From Ignavibacteria bacterium (GTDB lineage: Bacteria > Bacteroidota > Ignavibacteria > Ignavibacteriales > Melioribacteraceae), in contig WPAE01000021.1 of NCBI GenBank assembly GCA_009773205.1, positions 1-64,000 of the forward strand: a stretch of 64,000 nucleotides of DNA, written 5' to 3'. Below are positions 63,723-64,000 of this stretch, in pieces. Every line of letters begins with the position of its first letter. Positions within the stretch are counted from its first letter, which is position 1. Position numbers and translations under genes: made by a program. Below the pieces are notes generated by a model that did no database searches, was not told the DNA's origin, and worked only from the letters and a program-made list of their open reading frames with translations.

Positions 63723-64000
63723 CATTACGCAAGAAAGCCCTAATATCGTTCCCGAATGTTCGTTTTTTTGTCCCACTTTTATAATCTAAACTCGCTGCAG
63801 TAAGTACCCACATGAATTTTTACATTGACAATAGTTATTTTCTAATCATACTGTAGAGAGAATAAAAGGGGAATGGTTATACTGCAAAACCGTGTTCTCA
63901 TTTGAAAACATTCTACTATTTATATTTTTTATTTTAACAAACAATACAATTCAAACAAAAAAATGTTAGTATCGAAATAGTGCCATCTGGCACCTCAGAA
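63723..64000. other. Gene-free right edge of the window
   Basis: No gene is seen in the last 278 bases. The only structure that I notice is GTGCCA-TC-TGGCAC at 63980-63993, a short palindrome close to the window edge. Confidence 0.5.

Noticed and set aside
63980-63993. GTGCCA-TC-TGGCAC palindrome as an operator or element end
   Set aside because: It is only 14 bp, at the window edge and without a gene in reach; not supportable alone.
1-64000. CRISPR array, prophage or intact transposase
   Set aside because: No regularly spaced direct repeats, no phage structural genes and no DDE/HUH/serine recombinase text was seen; the repeats present are scattered short elements.

Overview
The window is AT-rich bacterial chromosome. 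It most resembles the Ignavibacteria (Bacteroidota/Chlorobi group). Two secreted proteins end in the YPNPFNPST-type C-terminal domain used by type IX secretion in that group, and the other families fit as well: outer-membrane lipoproteins, DUF5683, DUF6599, DUF2132, an M3 peptidase with a signal peptide, and a Suf operon with an Rrf2 regulator. This placement is inference from protein style; there is no rRNA in the window. I see no tRNA, rRNA, CRISPR array, prophage or intact transposase gene.

Layout. 1-620: a nucleotidyltransferase gene broken by a 91-bp repeat, then a repeat element. 976-5945: a four-gene operon (SGNH/GDSL esterase, FAAL-like AMP ligase, acyl carrier protein, MBOAT acyltransferase) with the architecture of a Dlt/alginate-acetylation system. 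6328-9701: a small membrane protein, a two-domain methyltransferase and a sulfatase-like membrane enzyme. Both clusters look like envelope or glycan modification. The first is bracketed by an 88-bp perfect inverted repeat, and the pair is bracketed by a second inverted repeat family. 10318-18197: DUF6599/DUF362 pair, cold-shock protein, TrpF-like protein lacking the catalytic Cys, rpsU, ECF sigma with a coupled small protein, M14 peptidase, thioredoxin-like protein, DUF2461, beta-barrel. 18282-31860: CYTH protein, AddB-like nuclease, SpoVG-like protein, a split Aer-type receptor (PAS protein plus MCP), DUF2132, lipoproteins, AmpG-like MFS, ABC-2 transporter with a LolA-like protein. 32288-38891: oligoendopeptidase F, OPT transporter, a decayed four-helix-bundle gene, ArsC-like protein, GmhA. 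39490-46402: sufBCDS with a sufT-like gene, bacilliredoxin, Rrf2 regulator and a lipoprotein. 46417-50883: T9SS-exported metalloprotease, methyltransferase, RlmD. 51289-58463 (minus): a five-gene operon joining a repeat lipoprotein, a GAF/sigma-54 activator, a PEGA Ser/Thr kinase, a Kelch T9SS protein and a TPR/DUF5683 protein. 58560-63722: PhzF, Blc lipocalin, DUF1232, a frameshifted S9 peptidase, a decayed DUF5615/DUF433 toxin-antitoxin pair, nitroreductase.

The gaps are full of small non-coding mobile elements. Seven copies carry a 15-bp terminal inverted repeat (GGGCACCTCTAAAAA type), several with 4-bp AT-rich flanking duplications but with different interiors. Three copies belong to an AACCCAAA-ended family, three to a GAGCCTACTCTAAAAA-ended family, and there is a 91-bp repeat pair. 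They account for most non-coding space and have disrupted or trimmed several genes.
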